DNA of 64,000 nt from Arthrobacter sp. AQ5-05. Lineage in GTDB: Bacteria > Actinomycetota > Actinomycetes > Actinomycetales > Micrococcaceae. Positions 8,193 to 17,156 of this stretch are shown here, one piece after another. Positions within the stretch are counted from its first letter, which is position 1; every line of letters starts with the position of its first letter. The notes under the pieces were generated by a model. The model saw only the letters and a list, made by a program, of their open reading frames with translations. It searched no databases and had not been told where the DNA came from. The translations under genes were made by a program, and so were the position numbers. The stretch covers positions 124,001-188,000 of the forward strand of contig NZ_QMKQ01000001.1 of the NCBI RefSeq assembly GCF_003287975.1, written 5' to 3'.

Positions 8193-9134
8193 CTAGTACA
8201 TTCCGCCGATGAGCCGGGCCAAAATGGTGCGATCCACCACATGCGGGGTGGGCCCGGTGCCCAGGAACATCTTCATTTCCCGCACCAGGTTCACGGCGTT
8301 GACCACGTTGAGCACGTTCATCGGCCCGGGTTCGGCGCCGCGCGCGTAGTCGATGACCGGTTCGTGCAGGTTCCCGTCGGGGGACAGGAGCACCGTCCAC
8401 CCGGTCACGTTCAGCTCCGGGAAGAGGCGCTGCATCTGGTGCACCACCGGCCCGAGACGCGGCGGGTCGATGTGCTTGCCGTCGCGCAAGAGGGTCGAGC
8501 CGTCCCAGCGGTAGACGCCCCTGGGCAGCAGCATCGAGTGCACCAGGGCCAGGCGGTAGCCGCCGAGCAGGGCGTGGTCGATGTATCCGCCGCCTGGGGC
8601 GTGCAGCCCGTTGACCAGGCGGGCCGAGGGCAGGGCGGTGAGCACCTGGCGTGAAAGCAGCTGCACCGAGCGGTTCTCGCGGGCCAGTCGTGCCTGGGCA
8701 CCGAAGATGCCGCGCTTGCGCGGGGTGCCGTGGACCTGGCGGATGGAGGTGGCCCTGTCGATGGCCCCGGGCTCCTCGAGCCCCGGCAGGTAGATCGTGG
8801 CGTCGGTGGCCGAGGGGCGGGGACCCGAGGTGCCAAAGCGCATGGAGCCGGCTGCGCTTGGGGGGTGTGCCGGTTCGGTGCCGTAGGTCCCGGGTGCCGG
8901 GGCGCCCCCGCGCAGATAGCTGGACTCGGTGCCGTAGCTGCGGTCGTAGCGCGTGCGGGCGTCCGGGTCGATGAGGGTTTCGTAGGCGAGCGTGGCGCGG
9001 GCAAAGTCCCGGGCGTCGCCGCCGTGGTCGGGGTGCGTGAGCCGGGCCGCCTTGCGGTAGGCGGACTTGATTTCCCGGGGGCCGGCGGTGGGGGCAATGC
9101 CCAAGACTTCATAATGGGTTTGCCGCTGGGCCAC
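8193..9134 (-). CDS. J-domain protein with unknown C-terminal domain
   Basis: A 313-residue protein. Residues 5-68 are a J domain (HYEVLGIAPTAGPREIKSAY, invariant HPD in THPDHGGD), which stimulates DnaK-type ATPases. There is no Gly/Phe region, zinc finger or DnaJ C-terminal domain. A Pro/Ser linker (70-150) leads to a folded domain (about 155-313). Its pattern, a helix ending LLSRQVLTALP then GGGYIDHALLGGYRLALVHS and YRWDGSTLLRDGK, recalls the NERD nuclease-related fold, but the Lys expected after the conserved Asp is absent. GTG start after AAAGGCGG. Function is unknown; the J domain makes a chaperone partner role likely. Confidence 0.85.
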   Translation of the reverse strand: MAQRQTHYEVLGIAPTAGPREIKSAYRKAARLTHPDHGGDARDFARATLAYETLIDPDARTRYDRSYGTESSYLRGGAPAPGTYGTEPAHPPSAAGSMRFGTSGPRPSATDATIYLPGLEEPGAIDRATSIRQVHGTPRKRGIFGAQARLARENRSVQLLSRQVLTALPSARLVNGLHAPGGGYIDHALLGGYRLALVHSMLLPRGVYRWDGSTLLRDGKHIDPPRLGPVVHQMQRLFPELNVTGWTVLLSPDGNLHEPVIDYARGAEPGPMNVLNVVNAVNLVREMKMFLGTGPTPHVVDRTILARLIGGMY

Positions 9135-9310
9135 GTGGCCGCCTTTCGGTTCGGGGTGCAGGAGGACGGGGGGTGCAGGCCCCCCCGGCTCGGGGGCGCG
9201 CCGGGTCCGAAGCCCGGTATCGCTCCAGCGATCCTACCGGTTCCGGGTGCTGGTTTGCTGCGTGGAGGCCCGGGCCCCCGGCTTCGGGCCAGTGGCCCGG
9301 AGTGCGGCTT

Positions 9311-10054
9311 TTAGCCTCGGCGGTATTCGGCCAGCAGGGTGCCGTCCTCCTCCAGCAGCAGGTTCAGCCCCAGGTGCCGGGGTTCATCGCCCTGCTGCCC
9401 CCGGGAGATCCGGGGCCCGTCGCCGCCGGCCAGCACGGGGGAATAGGTCACGCACAGGCTGTCGAGCGCGTCCGCGCGCTGGAAATCGGCCAGCAGCGTG
9501 GGTCCGCCCTCGGAGTGGATCACGCGCAGGCCACGGGCATGCAGGGTCTCGATGATCCAGCGCGGGTCGATCGCGGGTCCGGGGGCCTGCGCCGAGACGA
9601 CCTCGGCCACCGCACCCAGGGCCGCTGCGCGCCCTGGATCGGCCGAACCGGAGCCCAGCAACAGGATCTTCCCGGGGTTCTTGGTGAACAGTGCGCTGTG
9701 CACATCCAGGTCCAGGCGGCCGGAGACGACCACGAGCAGCGGGCGCTCGGGCATCCCGTTCGCCAGGCGCCAGGCGCGCGAGGCGGCATCGAGCAGCTCG
9801 CCCTCGTAGCCCTCGGCGCGGATGGTCCCGGCGCCGACGACAATGGCATCGGCCAGCCGGCGCAGCAGCATGAACACGCGATGGTCCGGGGCGGTGCCCA
9901 ACGCCCCGGAGAGCCCCTCGATGCTAGCCGCCCCGTCGGTCGAGCTGACGAAGTTGAAACGGACGAAGGGCTCGGTGCCGGGCCCGGGCGCGTACCAGTC
10001 AAGCAGCTGCCGATCGTCGGGGTCCGGGGCGGGGGCGGGAAGCAGCCTGCGCAT
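9311..10054 (-). CDS. RibD C-terminal/dihydrofolate-reductase-fold reductase, Rv2671-like
   Basis: A 247-residue pyrimidine-reductase-family protein (RibD C-terminal domain). Motifs: VRFNFVSSTDGAASI, ADAIVVGAGTIRAEGY (NADPH-binding), RVIHSEGGPTLLADF and DSLCVTYSPVLAGG. It lacks a RibD deaminase domain and no other riboflavin gene is nearby. The pattern closely matches Mycobacterium tuberculosis Rv2671, which is reported to act as an alternative dihydrofolate reductase linked to para-aminosalicylate resistance. It starts at an ATGA overlap with the upstream FolP2-like gene, so the two are probably translationally coupled. A folate role is inferred; a riboflavin role remains possible. Confidence 0.85.
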   Translation of the reverse strand: MRRLLPAPAPDPDDRQLLDWYAPGPGTEPFVRFNFVSSTDGAASIEGLSGALGTAPDHRVFMLLRRLADAIVVGAGTIRAEGYEGELLDAASRAWRLANGMPERPLLVVVSGRLDLDVHSALFTKNPGKILLLGSGSADPGRAAALGAVAEVVSAQAPGPAIDPRWIIETLHARGLRVIHSEGGPTLLADFQRADALDSLCVTYSPVLAGGDGPRISRGQQGDEPRHLGLNLLLEEDGTLLAEYRRG

Positions 10055-11022
10055 CAGGCGTCCTCCCGGGCCGCCGCGCGCACGGTGTGGCCGGCGGCTC
10101 CAAGGGCCTCGGGGTGGGCCGGTGCGTTGACATCTCCCATGTTGTGCGCCAGGTACGCCGGTTCGCGCCATCCCATGGCAGCCTCCAGCATCCGGATGGT
10201 GGAGACCGACTCGGGGACGTTGTGCATGCGGATGATCCGCGCCCCGTTCATGATGCACATCGCGGCAGCGGCCATCGACCCGGCAGTGCGTTCGGCCTTG
10301 GGTGCATCGAGGGTCTCGCCGATGAAGTCCTTGTTGGACACCGCAGCAAGGCTCGGGTAGCCCAGCGCGGCGATGGCCTCGAACCCGGCGGTGATGGCCA
10401 GGGTGTGGCGGGTGTTCTTGTTCAGGTCGTGCCCGGGGTCAACGATGATCTTGTCCTCGCCGATTCCCAGGGACCTGGCGAAGCCGACCTTGTCGTGCAG
10501 GTAGGCGGCGACCTCGGCCACCACGTCGCGGTAGCGCGGGCGCGGGTAGACGGTCCGCGGGGCGGCCAGCGAGTGGGTGATGACCAGGTGCGCCCCGGCC
10601 TCGGCGACCACGGAACCGAGTTCCGGGTTGCTCAGCCCGGTGGTGTCGTTGATGACGTCGGCGCCGGCGGCCAGGGCCGCGGCGGCAACCAACGGGTCGA
10701 ACGTGTCGGCGGAGATGATCACGTCGCTGTGGGCGCGAACCGCCTCGATGACCGGGATGATCCGCTGGGCCTCCTCCTGCCAGGACAGGGCGGGTCCGGG
10801 GGAGAAGGGCACCCCGCCAATGTCGATCCAGTCGGCGCCCGCGTGCGCCGCATCCAGGGCGGCGTCCACCGCGGAGGCCAGGGCGAAGGTGGCCCCGGAA
10901 TCGTAGAAGCTGTCGGGGGTGCGGTTGATGATGGCCATCAGTGCGATCCGCGAGCTGAAATCGATGCTCCGGTGCCCAAAGCGGTGGACCGGGTGGCGGA
11001 GGGCTGGAAGGTACATGCTCAT
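10054..11022 (-). CDS. folP2: Dihydropteroate synthase family protein, FolP2 type
   Basis: A 322-residue TIM-barrel pterin-binding protein. Seen: MAIINRTPDSFYDSGATF near the N-terminus, DWIDIGGVPFSPGP where classical enzymes have DIGGESTRP, SADTFDP, VINDTTGL, IVDPGHDLNKN and NGARIIRMHNV. The altered second loop and the SFYDSGATF form are those of actinobacterial FolP2 proteins, whose DHPS activity is doubtful in mycobacteria. It could be a divergent folate enzyme or use another pterin. The ATG follows a strong AAGGAG; TATAAC on the minus strand (11049-11044) is a likely -10 box. The stop overlaps the start of the reductase gene. Confidence 0.88.
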   Translation of the reverse strand: MSMYLPALRHPVHRFGHRSIDFSSRIALMAIINRTPDSFYDSGATFALASAVDAALDAAHAGADWIDIGGVPFSPGPALSWQEEAQRIIPVIEAVRAHSDVIISADTFDPLVAAAALAAGADVINDTTGLSNPELGSVVAEAGAHLVITHSLAAPRTVYPRPRYRDVVAEVAAYLHDKVGFARSLGIGEDKIIVDPGHDLNKNTRHTLAITAGFEAIAALGYPSLAAVSNKDFIGETLDAPKAERTAGSMAAAAMCIMNGARIIRMHNVPESVSTIRMLEAAMGWREPAYLAHNMGDVNAPAHPEALGAAGHTVRAAAREDA

Positions 11023-11043
11023 GCGGGCTCCTTGCGGGGATCT

Positions 11044-11049
11044 GTTATA
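11044..11049 (-). promoter_or_regulatory. Likely -10 box for the folP2/reductase pair
   Basis: TATAAC on the minus strand about 22 nt before the ATG, leaving room for the AAGGAG site. The -35 box is not evident. Confidence 0.4.
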
Positions 11050-11145
11050 CCATTCTTACCAGTTTTAGAAGGATTTGCGTGGATTGGACCGGCCCCGGGT
11101 GCCGCCCGGCCGGGTGCTCGGCGGGCGTGCGGCCCCGCGCATGGG

Positions 11146-11151
11146 TACGCT
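11146..11151 (+). promoter_or_regulatory. -10 box of a leaderless gene
   Basis: TACGCT ends 6 nt before the ATG at 11158, with no ribosome binding site. Confidence 0.45.
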
Positions 11152-11157
11152 GAATGA

Positions 11158-12096
11158 ATGACTTTGAACTTCACCACCCCGGATGCCGGTGCGTGGATCG
11201 TTGCGGCACTGCAGGAACAAGGACGGGATGCGGACACCGCAAACCTGGTCGCGGGGCAGGTCCCGCGCGGCTACGAGGCCTACGCGCGGATCTTCCACCC
11301 GGCGATGGGCCCCGACGGGCAGCCGGTGCGCTGGGGACAGATCGCCGCACGGCGCGGAACCACCATGCACGCCCTGGCGCAATTCGCCGCGCTCTCGGGC
11401 ATCGGCGAGGACGGGGTGCCGCTGGCCGAGGATTCCTGGGAGGGCGAGGCCCCCGGCTGGGACGGACTGGGTGCCGCCGAACTGCGCGCCATGGCCCCGC
11501 TGCTTGCCGCCCACACCACCACGCCGGAGCAGATCCACCTGGCCCTGTGGAACGGGCTCGCATTCATCCACGGCGGGGACCAGGTCGAGGTCGTCATCGA
11601 GGACGACCCGGACCTCGATGCGCAGCAAAACGCCGCGCGTGCCGCGCAGCTCGCCGCCAAGGCCAAGACCCCGGCGTTCTCCGATGCGGTGCGCAACGCA
11701 CCGACGCTGCAGATCGGCTCCGGCTACCGCTCCTTCTACCTCTTCACCGGGGACGGGCAGGACCTGGCCAGCCCGCTGTGGGCACGGACCTCGCTGGGGG
11801 AGCAACGCCAATCGCCCAACCTGGCCTGGCCCCAGGACCGCAAGTGGCTGATGAGCACCGAACTCTACGAGGACTCCACCATCGTCGGCGGGCCCCGCGC
11901 GCTCATCGACGCACTGCTGGGCTGCGCGGACCTGGAAGCCCGGGAGGTGGAGGCCGACTCCCGGCTCGACGCAGCCGGGGACACCCGCAACGAACTGCCC
12001 GAGGCCGACACCGTGCCCTTCGACCCGGAGGAACTGGCCGGGGAATACTTTGGAGGGGAACAGAACCAGGGGGGCGGACGCCCCTTCGACAGCTGA
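11158..12096 (+). CDS. Conserved hypothetical protein
   Basis: A 312-residue acidic soluble protein with no signal peptide or membrane helix. I do not recognise the family. The N-terminal half (to about 170) is Trp/Ala-rich (VPRGYEAYARIFHPAM, LRAMAPLLAAHTTTPEQIHLALWNG). A charged helix (DDPDLDAQQNAARAAQLAAKAK) follows, then a compact domain (SGYRSFYLFTGDG, SLGEQRQSPNLAWPQDRKWLMSTE cut short, YEDSTIVGGPRALIDALLG) and a disordered acidic tail. It precedes the cysteine desulfurase by 92 nt on the same strand. No function is proposed. Confidence 0.82.
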   Translation: MTLNFTTPDAGAWIVAALQEQGRDADTANLVAGQVPRGYEAYARIFHPAMGPDGQPVRWGQIAARRGTTMHALAQFAALSGIGEDGVPLAEDSWEGEAPGWDGLGAAELRAMAPLLAAHTTTPEQIHLALWNGLAFIHGGDQVEVVIEDDPDLDAQQNAARAAQLAAKAKTPAFSDAVRNAPTLQIGSGYRSFYLFTGDGQDLASPLWARTSLGEQRQSPNLAWPQDRKWLMSTELYEDSTIVGGPRALIDALLGCADLEAREVEADSRLDAAGDTRNELPEADTVPFDPEELAGEYFGGEQNQGGGRPFDS

Positions 12097-12176
12097 AGCG
12101 AGGATCGCGCAGGCCGCGGGCCGGGCCCCGGACAAGCTGTGAGCAATCACTCCGCCCCGAAAACCCCCAACACGGC

Positions 12177-12182
12177 TAGAAT
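12177..12182 (+). promoter_or_regulatory. -10 box of the leaderless cysteine desulfurase gene
   Basis: TAGAAT ends 6 nt before the GTG at 12189; no ribosome binding site lies between. This supports GTG as the start. Confidence 0.55.
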
Positions 12183-12188
12183 TGTTCG

Positions 12189-13424
12189 GTGTCCACGAGC
12201 CCCATTTACCTAGACCACGCAGCAACGACACCCATGTCGGACGCGGCGCTGGCAGCCATGACCCACGAACTGGCCCAGACCGGCAACCCATCCTCGCTGC
12301 ACGGTGCCGGCCGCCGCGCCCACCGCGTCATGGAAGAATCCCGCGAACGCCTCGCCGCCGCGGCCGGGGCCCACCCCTCGGAAGTCATCTTCACCTCCGG
12401 CGGCACCGAATCGGACAACCTCGCGCTCAAGGGCCTGTACTGGGCCCGCAACGGCGCCGATGCACGCCGCACCCGCATCCTGGTCCCGGTCATCGAGCAC
12501 CACGCGGTGCTCGACACCGCCGAATGGCTCGCGGCCCACGAGGGGGCAACCATCACCTGGCTGCCGGTTACCTCCGACGGGGTCATCGACCTGGAGGTGC
12601 TCGCCGCCGAAATCGCCCGCGATCCCGCATCCATCGCGCTGCTCACCTGCATGTGGGCCAACAACGAGGTGGGCAGCGTCCAGCCGATCGCCGAGGTCGT
12701 CGCGCTCGCCGGACCGGCCGGCATCCCGGTGCATTCCGACGCGGTCCAGGCCTTCACCGCGTTGCCCATCTCCTTTGCCGATTCCGGCCTGGCCACCATG
12801 GCCGTGTCCGGGCACAAGATCGGCGGCCCGGTGGGCATCGGTGCCCTCTTCGTGCGCCGCGATGCGGTCCTGACGCCCATCCAGCACGGCGGCGGACACG
12901 AACGCGCGCTGCGCTCCGGCACCCTGAACGCCGCCGCGGCTGCGGGTTTCGCCGCGGCGGCCACCGAGGCCACGGCCAACCTGGCTGCCGAAACCGAACG
13001 CCTGGCATCCCTGCGCGACGCACTGGTCGCAGGGGTGCACGAGCGCATCCCCGAAGCGGTCTTCAACGGCACCGCGGATCCGGCGCACGCCGGCACCCGG
13101 CTTCCGGGCAACGCGCACTTCACCTTCCCGGGCTGCGAGGGCGACTCGCTGCTCTTCGTGTTGGACATGCTCGGGGTGCACTCATCCACGGGCTCGGCCT
13201 GCACCGCGGGCGTGCCCCGGCCCTCCCACGTGTTGCTGGCCATGGGTCGGGACGAGGAAACCGCCCGCGGGGCCCAGCGCTTCACGCTCGGGCATACATC
13301 GAGCGCCGCCGACATTGGGAAACTGGTGGCGGCATTGCCCGAGGCCTACGCGCGGGCGCAAAAGGCCGGCATGGCCGCACAAGTCAGCAGCATCCAAACA
13401 GCAGGGACAGGGTTTACACGATGA
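12189..13424 (+). CDS. iscS: Cysteine desulfurase (NifS/IscS class)
   Basis: A 411-residue PLP enzyme that takes sulfur from cysteine as a protein persulfide. It opens [11 protein letters not shown]. The PLP lysine is Lys210 in [10 protein letters not shown]; the persulfide cysteine is Cys338 in [25 protein letters not shown] binds the cofactor. Its TGA overlaps the mnmA ATG by 4 nt, so the sulfur donor and tRNA thiolase are translationally coupled, as in mycobacterial Rv3025c-Rv3024c. No scaffold or Suf genes are nearby, favouring tRNA thiolation as the main role here. Confidence 0.94.
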   Translation: MSTSPIYLDHAATTPMSDAALAAMTHELAQTGNPSSLHGAGRRAHRVMEESRERLAAAAGAHPSEVIFTSGGTESDNLALKGLYWARNGADARRTRILVPVIEHHAVLDTAEWLAAHEGATITWLPVTSDGVIDLEVLAAEIARDPASIALLTCMWANNEVGSVQPIAEVVALAGPAGIPVHSDAVQAFTALPISFADSGLATMAVSGHKIGGPVGIGALFVRRDAVLTPIQHGGGHERALRSGTLNAAAAAGFAAAATEATANLAAETERLASLRDALVAGVHERIPEAVFNGTADPAHAGTRLPGNAHFTFPGCEGDSLLFVLDMLGVHSSTGSACTAGVPRPSHVLLAMGRDEETARGAQRFTLGHTSSAADIGKLVAALPEAYARAQKAGMAAQVSSIQTAGTGFTR

Positions 13425-14557
13425 AGGTATTGGCAGCAATGAGCGGCGGGGTCGACTCGGCCGTTGCGGCGGCGCGAGCGGTCGATGCCGGCCACGAGGT
13501 CGTCGGCGTGCACCTGGCCCTGTCCCGGATGCCCGGCACCCTGCGCACCGGCTCGCGCGGCTGCTGCACCGTCGAGGACTCCAACGACGCCTGGCGCGCC
13601 TGCGACAAGCTGGGGATCCCGTACTACGTGTGGGACTTCTCCGAGCGTTTCAAGGAGGATGTGGTCGATGACTTCATCTCCGAGTACGAGGCCGGGCGCA
13701 CCCCGAACCCCTGCATGCGCTGCAACGAGCGCATCAAGTTCGCCGCGTTGCTGGAAAAGGCCATCGCGCTGGGCTTCGACGCGGTCTGCACCGGGCACTA
13801 TGCCAAGGTCATCCGCGATTCCGCAGGCAACCCGGAGTTGCACCGCGCCGCCGACTGGGCCAAGGACCAGTCCTACGTGCTGGGCGTGCTGACCCATGAA
13901 CAGCTCGACCACTGCATCTTCCCGCTGGCCGACACCCCCTCGAAGGCGCTGGTCCGCGCCGAGGCCGAGGCCCGCGGGCTCTCGGTGGCCAACAAGCCCG
14001 ACAGCCACGACATCTGCTTCATCCCCGACGGGGACACCCGCGGCTGGCTGGCCGAGCGCATCGACATGACCCCCGGTGCGATCGTGGACCAGGAGGGCAA
14101 GCCGCTGGGTGAGCACGAGGGCGCCCACGCCTTCACCGTCGGGCAGCGCAAGGGCCTGAAGCTGGGAACCCCGGCAGCCGACGGCAAGCCGCGCTTCGTG
14201 CTGGAGATCCGCCCGAAGGAAAACAAGGTCATCGTCGGCCCCGAGGCCTTGCTGGCGGTCGACGAGCTGCGCGGCATCCGCATCTCCTGGGCGGGGTTGC
14301 CGATCGCCGACGCGTCCGCCGGCACCGAGTTCGACTGCATGGTCCAGGTGCGCGCGCACGGGGATCCGGTCGATGCCCGCGCCCGCGTCGAGGCGCAGGA
14401 GGACGGGTCCAACGTTCTGGTTGCCACCCTCATCGAGCCGATGCGCGGCGTCGCCCCGGGCCAGACCATGGTCATCTACCAGGACACCCGCGTGCTGGGC
14501 CAGGCCACCATCGACTCGGCCCGCTCCACCGCCTGGGACCCGACGCTCGTTTCCTGA
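13421..14557 (+). CDS. mnmA: tRNA-specific 2-thiouridylase MnmA
   Basis: A 378-residue enzyme that activates wobble uridine-34 of Lys, Glu and Gln tRNAs with ATP and inserts sulfur. The PP-loop is MSGGVDSA at the N-terminus. The two catalytic cysteines are Cys98 ([12 protein letters not shown]) and Cys199 ([11 protein letters not shown]). The C-terminal barrel contains FTVGQRKGL and the closing PGQTMVIYQ. Length is normal. The ATG overlaps the desulfurase stop (ATGA); a perfect terminator follows. Confidence 0.95.
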   Translation: MKVLAAMSGGVDSAVAAARAVDAGHEVVGVHLALSRMPGTLRTGSRGCCTVEDSNDAWRACDKLGIPYYVWDFSERFKEDVVDDFISEYEAGRTPNPCMRCNERIKFAALLEKAIALGFDAVCTGHYAKVIRDSAGNPELHRAADWAKDQSYVLGVLTHEQLDHCIFPLADTPSKALVRAEAEARGLSVANKPDSHDICFIPDGDTRGWLAERIDMTPGAIVDQEGKPLGEHEGAHAFTVGQRKGLKLGTPAADGKPRFVLEIRPKENKVIVGPEALLAVDELRGIRISWAGLPIADASAGTEFDCMVQVRAHGDPVDARARVEAQEDGSNVLVATLIEPMRGVAPGQTMVIYQDTRVLGQATIDSARSTAWDPTLVS

Positions 14558-14572
14558 TCCACCACGCTCGAT

Positions 14573-14614
14573 GAAGGCCCCGCCGGTTGCCCGCGGCGAC
14601 CGGGCGGGGCCTTC
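14573..14614 (+). terminator. Terminator after mnmA
   Basis: A 12-bp perfect stem (GAAGGCCCCGCC with GGCGGGGCCTTC) 15 nt after the mnmA stop; no extended U tract. Confidence 0.75.
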
Positions 14615-14704
14615 GCCGTTGGCGACGCGCCGGCAGCCGTGCCGGCGCGATGCCCCAACAACCGCGCCCGCGCCGAAGCTGTTCCATGGCCGGGCCCGAA
14701 CGGC

Positions 14705-14710
14705 TATCGT
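14705..14710 (+). promoter_or_regulatory. -10 box of the leaderless VOC gene
   Basis: TATCGT ends 6 nt before the ATG at 14717; no ribosome binding site. Confidence 0.45.
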
Positions 14711-14716
14711 GTGGCC

Positions 14717-15097
14717 ATGACCAGTCGACTAGCTGCCATTGCCATCGATGCGGGAAATCCACGGGTGGTGGCGGACTTCTGGTGCGCCGTCCTTCACTGG
14801 CGCGTGCTCGAGGAAGACGACGAGGGCATCGGCATCGGACCGCCGGACGGGAGCTGGCCTTCCATCGATGTGTTCGCGGTGCCCGAGGGCAAGAGCGTCA
14901 AAAACCGGTTGCACTTCGACCTGCGTGCCGACGGGGTCTCGACCGCTCAGGAGCTCGAACGCCTGCTCGCCCTGGGTGCCCGGCGCATCGACGTCGGGCA
15001 GGGGCCGGACGTCAGCTGGGTGGTCCTGGCCGATCCCGAGGGCAACGAGTTCTGCCTGCTCTCGCGAACCGTCCAGGACCTGAAGAACCAGGGATGA
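14717..15097 (+). CDS. VOC-superfamily (glyoxalase/bleomycin-resistance fold) protein
   Basis: A 126-residue single-domain VOC protein. It begins LAAIAIDAGNPRVVADFWCA and ends VSWVVLADPEGNEFCLLSR, both typical of the fold; NRLHFDLRADGV is the central strand. Paired beta-alpha-beta modules form a dimeric metal or ligand site, but the substrate is not predictable. First gene after the mnmA terminator, at the left end of the stretch that looks accessory. It faces the next gene with a 33-nt gap and no clear terminator. Confidence 0.85.
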   Translation: MTSRLAAIAIDAGNPRVVADFWCAVLHWRVLEEDDEGIGIGPPDGSWPSIDVFAVPEGKSVKNRLHFDLRADGVSTAQELERLLALGARRIDVGQGPDVSWVVLADPEGNEFCLLSRTVQDLKNQG

Positions 15098-15130
15098 CCC
15101 CCCGGGGCCGGGGGGAGCAGCGCGCCGGAG

Positions 15131-15634
15131 TCACTTGGGCGGCATCGGTGCCGGCCGTGGGTGGTTGCGCACCCGAAAGAGCACCAGGAGAAGCAACGCC
15201 GCGGCGCTGGCCAGGTAGAGAACACTGCCCCACGGGGCATGGTCGCCGCCGGAGAGGCCGAAGGTGTCGGCAAGGCCGATCCCCGAGGGGAACGACGCGA
15301 CCATCAACGACGGGGCACCAAGCGCGATGAACAGCAGGGACAGCGTCGTGGCGCCGGCGGCCGAGACCTTCCGCCGCAGAGCCGCGAGCAGCACTCCTGC
15401 ACCAAGCAGGATTCCGGTGAGGGCCCACGCCACCACCAGGGGCGTTCCCGGATACTCGCCGGCACCGGACATCTCCGCGCGAATCCCGGCCAACGTGGCA
15501 CCCGGAACCGCTGCCAAGGGGTTCCAGACCATGATCTGCAACGCACCGACGACCGCGTAGCCGGCCACCAGCCCGAACCCCGCCAGGGCGGCCCGCACCG
15601 CGCGGGAACGAGCAAGCGCCGGTTCGGTCATCAT
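15131..15634 (-). CDS. Small integral membrane protein, four predicted helices
   Basis: A 167-residue protein with four hydrophobic helices: GFGLVAGYAVVGALQIMV (about 20-38), TPLVVAWALTGILLGAGVLL (63-83), TLSLLFIALGAPSLMVA (97-113) and VLYLASAAALLLLVLF (138-153), ending in a basic Pro-rich tail. No family recognised. TAGGCT on the minus strand lies 6 nt before the first ATG at 15634, so the mRNA is probably leaderless and the double-Met start is used. Confidence 0.75.
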   Translation of the reverse strand: MMTEPALARSRAVRAALAGFGLVAGYAVVGALQIMVWNPLAAVPGATLAGIRAEMSGAGEYPGTPLVVAWALTGILLGAGVLLAALRRKVSAAGATTLSLLFIALGAPSLMVASFPSGIGLADTFGLSGGDHAPWGSVLYLASAAALLLLVLFRVRNHPRPAPMPPK

Positions 15635-15640
15635 GCCGCC

Positions 15641-15646
15641 AGCCTA
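15641..15646 (-). promoter_or_regulatory. -10 box of a leaderless membrane-protein gene
   Basis: TAGGCT on the minus strand, 6 nt upstream of the ATG at 15634. Confidence 0.45.
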
Positions 15647-15719
15647 GCTGTTCTCCCCGCGGGGCCGCGGCCGGCGCGTCCCCGCCTGGCGCCGCCGGGC
15701 CATCGCCCACCGGTGGCGG

Positions 15720-16244
15720 CTATCGGTCGCCCGGAGGGTCCGCGGGGTTCGGCGCGTCGGCCAGGGAGCGGATGTAGGCGGCATTTCCGAGGATGGCGGG
15801 CTTGTACCGCTCCAGGTCCGGGGACTGGATGCCGGCGGCTACCACCTCGAGCAATGCGGCGACGGCCTCGTCGAGCCGACCGCACGCATGCAGGGAAATC
15901 GCCTCGAAGACGGCCAGCGACGGCGAATCCGGGAACTCTGCCCGGGCGCGCTCGAAGACCTCCGCCGATCGGGTGAATTCGCCGAGGTTCCGCAAGGTGG
16001 ATCCGTACTGCAGGTGGCATCGGCGCAGCAGGTCGCCTGCCAGCCCTGCATCAAGGGCCCGCTCGTAGAACGAGGCCGCGGCGCTTCCCACTCCCGCGGT
16101 GTCGTAGGCGCCGCCCACCTCGTAGAGGATCCGCGGGTTGCCGGGGTGCCTCTCCAAGATCGGCAACAGTGCATCGATGGTGGGCTGCATGTTGTTCCGG
16201 TCGCGGGCCTCGAAGATCCCCTCGAGCTGATCATCCAGTGTCAT
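15720..16244 (-). CDS. Tetratricopeptide-repeat protein
   Basis: A 174-residue helical protein with TPR-like repeats: ALLPILERHPGNPRILYEVG, AASFYERALDAGLAGDLLRR and SAEVFERARAEFPDSPSLAV each carry the small-residue/aromatic pattern. TPRs bind other proteins; the partner is unknown. The ATG at 16244 gives the family-like start MTLDDQLEGIFEARD; a TTG at 16262 is an alternative. Divergent from the truncated transporter gene. Confidence 0.8.
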   Translation of the reverse strand: MTLDDQLEGIFEARDRNNMQPTIDALLPILERHPGNPRILYEVGGAYDTAGVGSAAASFYERALDAGLAGDLLRRCHLQYGSTLRNLGEFTRSAEVFERARAEFPDSPSLAVFEAISLHACGRLDEAVAALLEVVAAGIQSPDLERYKPAILGNAAYIRSLADAPNPADPPGDR

Positions 16245-16370
16245 CGCTCCAGTATCCGGCAACCACCGCCCAACGGGAGCACTCCCCGCGCCGGGTCTGG
16301 AACCGCCCTCGGAACGATCGATCCACGCCTCGCCTGGGCGGCCCGGCCCAGCGGGCGGCGCAAGCGCCTG

Positions 16371-16376
16371 TAGGAT
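16371..16376 (+). promoter_or_regulatory. -10 box before the truncated transporter gene
   Basis: TAGGAT ends 8 nt before the ATG at 16385; leaderless arrangement. The promoter looks intact although the gene is not. Confidence 0.4.
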
Positions 16377-16384
16377 TTTTCAGC

Positions 16385-16885
16385 ATGTCGCGGGGGAGGG
16401 GATACCGGCGATTGTGGGCCGGCAATGCCGCCTCGAACTTCGGCGACGGCATCCGCTACATCGTGATTCAGCTGTCGGCGACGGCGCCGACGAGGAGTCC
16501 GTTGCCGGTCGCGGGGCTGTCCATGCTGTTTTCGGCGGCCAAGTTCCAGGTGCTCCTGCCCGTTGGCGCCATTGTCGACCGGATGGACCGAAAAGCCATC
16601 CTCTGGATCCCCAACCTGGGCAGAAGCGTCCTGCTGGCGGCGCTGGCCGCGCCGGTGGCCACCGGACCGGAATCGATGCCCGCCCTGTACGTGGCCTTTG
16701 CCCTGGTCGGGGTACTGGAAACGGCTGCGGACAACTCGGCCCTGTCCACCCTCCCGTCGCTGGTGGGCAGCAAGGACCTGGATCGGGCCAACAGCCAGAT
16801 TGCCGCCACCCAGCTGGTCGCCGAAAAGTTCCTCGGCCCGCCGCTTGGCGGGTTGATGTTCGCCGCGGCCGCGGTCCCTTCGTGA
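16385..16885 (+). pseudogene. Truncated major facilitator superfamily transporter
   Basis: The 166 codons encode the N-terminal 40% of an MFS_3 (EntS-like) exporter: YRRLWAGNAASNFGDGI is the usual first helix, LPVGAIVDRMDRKAIL the loop 2-3 motif, followed by further helices to GPPLGGLMFAAAAVPS. Family members have about 400 residues and 12 helices; here a TGA occurs after five or six. No MFS-like sequence is visible in any frame of the next 270 nt, so the 3' part was deleted rather than frameshifted. A short protein might still be made, but transport is unlikely. Confidence 0.75.
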
Positions 16886-17156
16886 CTCGGGACCGATGCC
16901 CGCGAGGCACCCGGGTTGTTTGGCGGCGGGCCCGTCTTCACCGGAGCGAAGCGGGCAACCCCAGGTGGTCCCGGACACGGCGGACCGGGTTTCCGACCGT
17001 GTGGCCGGGAAATCGACGCTCCGTCGAATCCGATCACTGGATCCGTCAGAACCGGCCCTCCCGCGTTGCGATGCGGGCAGGCCGCTCGGATACTGGCGGT
17101 GGTTGGGTGCCTACGCGCGCCGACGGGCGCCAAAGAAACGACGAGGAGATGGCGGC

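Noticed and set aside
16886-17156. Frameshifted continuation of the MFS transporter
   Set aside because: All three forward frames were read; none shows membrane helices or MFS motifs, so deletion is preferred.
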